Source of the DNA: Candidatus Multiplicimicrobium inquinatum | GTDB taxonomy: Bacteria; Omnitrophota; Omnitrophia; Omnitrophales; Aquincolibacteriaceae | DNA length: 15,809 nt | Direction of reading: 5' to 3' | Assembly (NCBI GenBank): GCA_002344825.1 | Contig: DDUN01000053.1 | Coordinates: 1 to 15,809 of the forward strand | Shown: in pieces, positions 15,101 through 15,809 of the stretch | Layout: every line of letters starts with the position of its first letter | Numbering within the stretch: the first letter of the stretch is position 1 | Notes under the pieces: model-generated | The model's database searches: none | Told to the model about the DNA's origin: nothing | What the model saw: only the letters and a program-made list of their open reading frames with translations | Translations under genes and position numbers: made by a program

Positions 15101-15313
15101 GCCTTCGGTTTCGCACCAGGCAACTACTTTGCCGGTAATGTCTTTGATTTTGGTTTGAGAGTCAGCGTCGAGCTCAGATTCCTGAGGAATGCCTAAGTGA
15201 GACTTGAAAGCCGCTTCAATCGCGTTAAAAATTCGCACATCAAAAAAAGGAACCTGCTGTCCGTTGCGTTTTTTAACCGTAAGCGATGAGCTCACATAAG
15301 ACGGGGTTTGCAT
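12164..15313 (-). CDS. nrdA: Class I ribonucleotide reductase alpha subunit with three ATP-cones
   Basis: This 1049-residue catalytic subunit reduces ribonucleoside diphosphates. Three N-terminal regulatory ATP-cones are visible, starting at about residues 10 (LTVKKRNGQQVPFFD), 119 (LTVKKRDGRVVSFKP) and 235 (IRVAHEDGSTERLDVEKL). Catalytic residues are present: Cys457 (SSCFLT), N669/C671/E673 (SNLCTE), Cys686 (AVCNLGSVNLA), the Tyr988-Tyr989 pair (TTYYLRSLGATR) and the C-terminal redox pair Cys1045/Cys1048 (CEACQ). Most NrdA proteins have one cone and about 760 residues; Chlamydia NrdA is similarly long with three. I chose ATG 15313 because GAGGAG (15323-15328) lies 9 nt upstream. A TTG ten codons earlier would span that site. 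Predicted NrdR boxes and a promoter lie about 190 nt upstream. Confidence 0.97.
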   Translation of the reverse strand: MQTPSYVSSSLTVKKRNGQQVPFFDVRIFNAIEAAFKSHLGIPQESELDADSQTKIKDITGKVVAWCETEGAKGSIVFIEDIQNTVVRELQAAGFEDISKEYDNYRREHEMRRFEHERLTVKKRDGRVVSFKPEKITIALAKAFAACKNQYPLQPETQQVVLMLSDKVVNYLKNQYTGVHTIDIEEIQDIVELSLMETAQHDVARDYIVYREKQRQQRFTEANEQAQPLTSLTNIRVAHEDGSTERLDVEKLKLIIAETCHGLEDKVSVEEILKGTVRNCFNGIKENQLTEAMLLATRVLIEKEPAYSSVAARILLRKLYAEVVGRSLTMKDMKKEYPISFVASLTAMVKFERLSPDLLEFDLEKIGAALKPERDLLFGYIGLQTLYDRYFIHEKGRRLETPQSFWMRVAMGLSLVEGKNKTERAIQFYEVLSSFRFVSSTPTLFNAGTLHSQLSSCFLTTVDDDLDHIFKCVKDNAQLSKWSGGLGNDWTRVRGMGSIIKGTNGRSQGLVPFLKVANDTAVAVNQGGKRKGAVCAYLECWHIDVEDFLELRKNTGDDRRRTHDMHTANWIPDLFMKRVLSNEDWTLFSPNEAKDLHDTYGKDFEARYTAYEEKAARGEINLFKKIPAVQLWRKMLTQVFETGHPWITFKDPSNIRSPQDHAGVVHSSNLCTEILLNTSNEETAVCNLGSVNLAAHTTESGLNQKLLADTVQTAMRMLDNVIDINFYPTVEAKNANLRHRPVGLGVMGFQDALYIQAISYASQAAVEFADASMEAISYYAILGSSKLAKEKGAYGSYKGSKWDRGMLPIDTIQLLKDERGGYLDMDTSSRLDWKPVREHIKQYGMRNSNCMAIAPTATIGNIAGVTQSIEPMYKHIYVKSNLSGEFTIANPFLVDELKALGIWDQQMIDDLKYFDGNLQEINRIPVAIKERYLTAFEISHEWIIECASRRQKWIDMGQSLNLYMEEPNGKRLSQMYQLAWTRGLKTTYYLRSLGATRIEKSTLDANKYGDPLGRNKKTEAPAVDADAEAAARAKMVCSIENGPDCEACQ

Positions 15314-15385
15314 GCTGGAAATCTCCTCAACTTTTAAAGACAAAAACTCTTAAAAAAACTAAAAAAACAGAAAAACTTTAGGCGC

Positions 15386-15400
15386 TTGACGGTGGGTCAA
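15386..15400 (-). other. Small hairpin in the nrdA leader
   Basis: TTGAC and GTCAA form a 5-bp stem around GGTGG. It lies in the predicted 5' untranslated region of nrdA, about 75 nt before the start codon. Stability is low, so a role is uncertain. Confidence 0.25.
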
Positions 15401-15425
15401 AAACTCGCGGAAGTGAAAATAAAAT

Positions 15426-15459
15426 AAAACGGTCTTAGACGTACAAAATAGACTGTTTT
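15426..15459 (-). other. Long hairpin in the nrdA leader
   Basis: AAAACGGTCT (15426-15435) pairs with AGACTGTTTT (15450-15459) over 10 positions with one G-U type mismatch and a 14-nt loop. Outside it, GGAAGTG (15409-15415) could partly pair with CACTCC (15461-15466). The structure falls within the roughly 190-nt leader between the predicted promoter and the nrdA start codon. I recognise no known riboswitch class. Confidence 0.35.
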
Positions 15460-15505
15460 TCACTCCAACCGCCTCTCCTCTCGGAAAGTTTGATTTTTCA
15501 GCATA

Positions 15506-15552
15506 CTTCTATTGGTTGTATGTTAAAAAATCAAAACACCTATATCTAGTAC
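15506..15552 (-). promoter_or_regulatory. Two NrdR-like boxes over a predicted nrdA promoter
   Basis: Box 2 (15537-15552, CACCTATATCTAGTAC) matches 9 of 10 bases of the NrdR core CWATATATWG. Box 1 (15506-15521, CTTCTATTGGTTGTAT) matches 7 of 10 and keeps the C and G ends. The boxes start exactly 31 bp apart, a three-turn spacing typical of NrdR operators. On the minus strand, -35 TTGATT (15529-15534) and -10 TAGAAG (15506-15511) are separated by 17 bp, so box 1 covers the -10 and box 2 sits just upstream of the -35. NrdR represses ribonucleotide reductase genes when ATP/dATP is bound. The nrdR gene itself is not in the window. Confidence 0.6.
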
Positions 15553-15809
15553 TGCTCCTCTCATTATTCGTCCTATCGGGGAGAACCTTGAGAGTTATTT
15601 TGCAGAACTGTTTTGGTGTGTTCAAGCGTTGCAAATTATGTCAGAAATTCGATCAATCGCAAGCGGTTTTTTGCGTTTTTTTGCACTTTTTTTACACAAA
15701 ATCTTTTTAAAACTTTTTATAAAAAACAAATGAAAACAAATGCTAGTTTTTAAGCGTTGACAGAAATTTTTTTCTCTGAAAATTTTTTATTTTTTCCGGA
15801 TTTTTTTCT
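15553..15809. other. AT-rich upstream region without a recognisable gene
   Basis: The stretch is strongly AT-rich with long T runs (for example 15669-15692 and near 15768-15809). A TTGACA hexamer is at 15757-15762 on the plus strand, but no convincing -10 follows at the right distance. A 64-codon plus-strand frame starting with TTG at 15516 overlaps the NrdR boxes and lacks a Shine-Dalgarno sequence, so I do not call it. The next gene presumably lies beyond the window. Confidence 0.5.

Noticed and set aside
15516..15710. 64-codon plus-strand frame with a hydrophobic start
   Set aside because: It has a TTG start and no Shine-Dalgarno sequence, overlaps the NrdR-like boxes, and runs into low-complexity AT-rich DNA.
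15757..15785. Plus-strand promoter from a perfect TTGACA
   Set aside because: No acceptable -10 hexamer lies 16-19 bp downstream, and the region is so AT-rich that a chance match is likely.

Overview
The window comes from a Gram-negative bacterium of moderate GC content. I see no rRNA, tRNA, CRISPR array, transposase or phage gene. The ribonucleotide reductase genes are of the type found in Chlamydia: a roughly 1050-residue NrdA with three stacked ATP-cones and a chlamydia-like NrdB. The intergenic spaces carry short dispersed GC-rich repeats. Together these suggest a PVC-superphylum-like or candidate-phylum genome such as Omnitrophota. That placement is inference and of modest confidence.

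Region 1 (1-5914, minus strand) is a compact operon-like run with gaps of roughly 0-86 nt. In order of transcription it encodes a double zinc-ribbon protein, an MscS-type channel, a small secreted protein, a small lipoprotein, a small membrane protein, a maltose-type O-acetyltransferase, a DUF4870-like membrane protein, a MATE transporter, a response regulator with a second degenerate receiver, and the 5' part of a possible glycosyltransferase. The theme is envelope, stress and transport, but no single pathway is evident. Two of the small exported-protein genes start with TTG behind good Shine-Dalgarno sequences.

Region 2 (5915-7172) holds a secreted protein on the plus strand, with its own promoter. 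It converges, with a 1-nt gap, on a thiopurine methyltransferase gene that starts with GTG.

Region 3 (7173-10809) looks like an accessory zone. It contains a four-helix membrane protein, a broken acyl-CoA thioesterase flanked by an 11-bp direct repeat, a small periplasmic protein and an AT-rich orphan membrane protein of 558 residues. Several families of short palindromic or dispersed repeats separate these genes.

Region 4 (10745-15809) is a class I ribonucleotide reductase locus on the minus strand. A pair of NrdR-like boxes 31 bp apart overlaps a promoter. A structured leader, nrdA, an unusual 298-nt spacer full of inverted repeats, nrdB and a strong intrinsic terminator follow. NrdB is chlamydia-like in sequence but carries the aspartate and radical tyrosine of ordinary di-iron enzymes, in place of the Glu and Phe of the chlamydial Mn/Fe enzyme.

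I did not find a clear new multi-gene system. The best leads are the orphan 558-residue protein in its repeat-rich setting, the NrdB cofactor switch, and the structured element between nrdA and nrdB.
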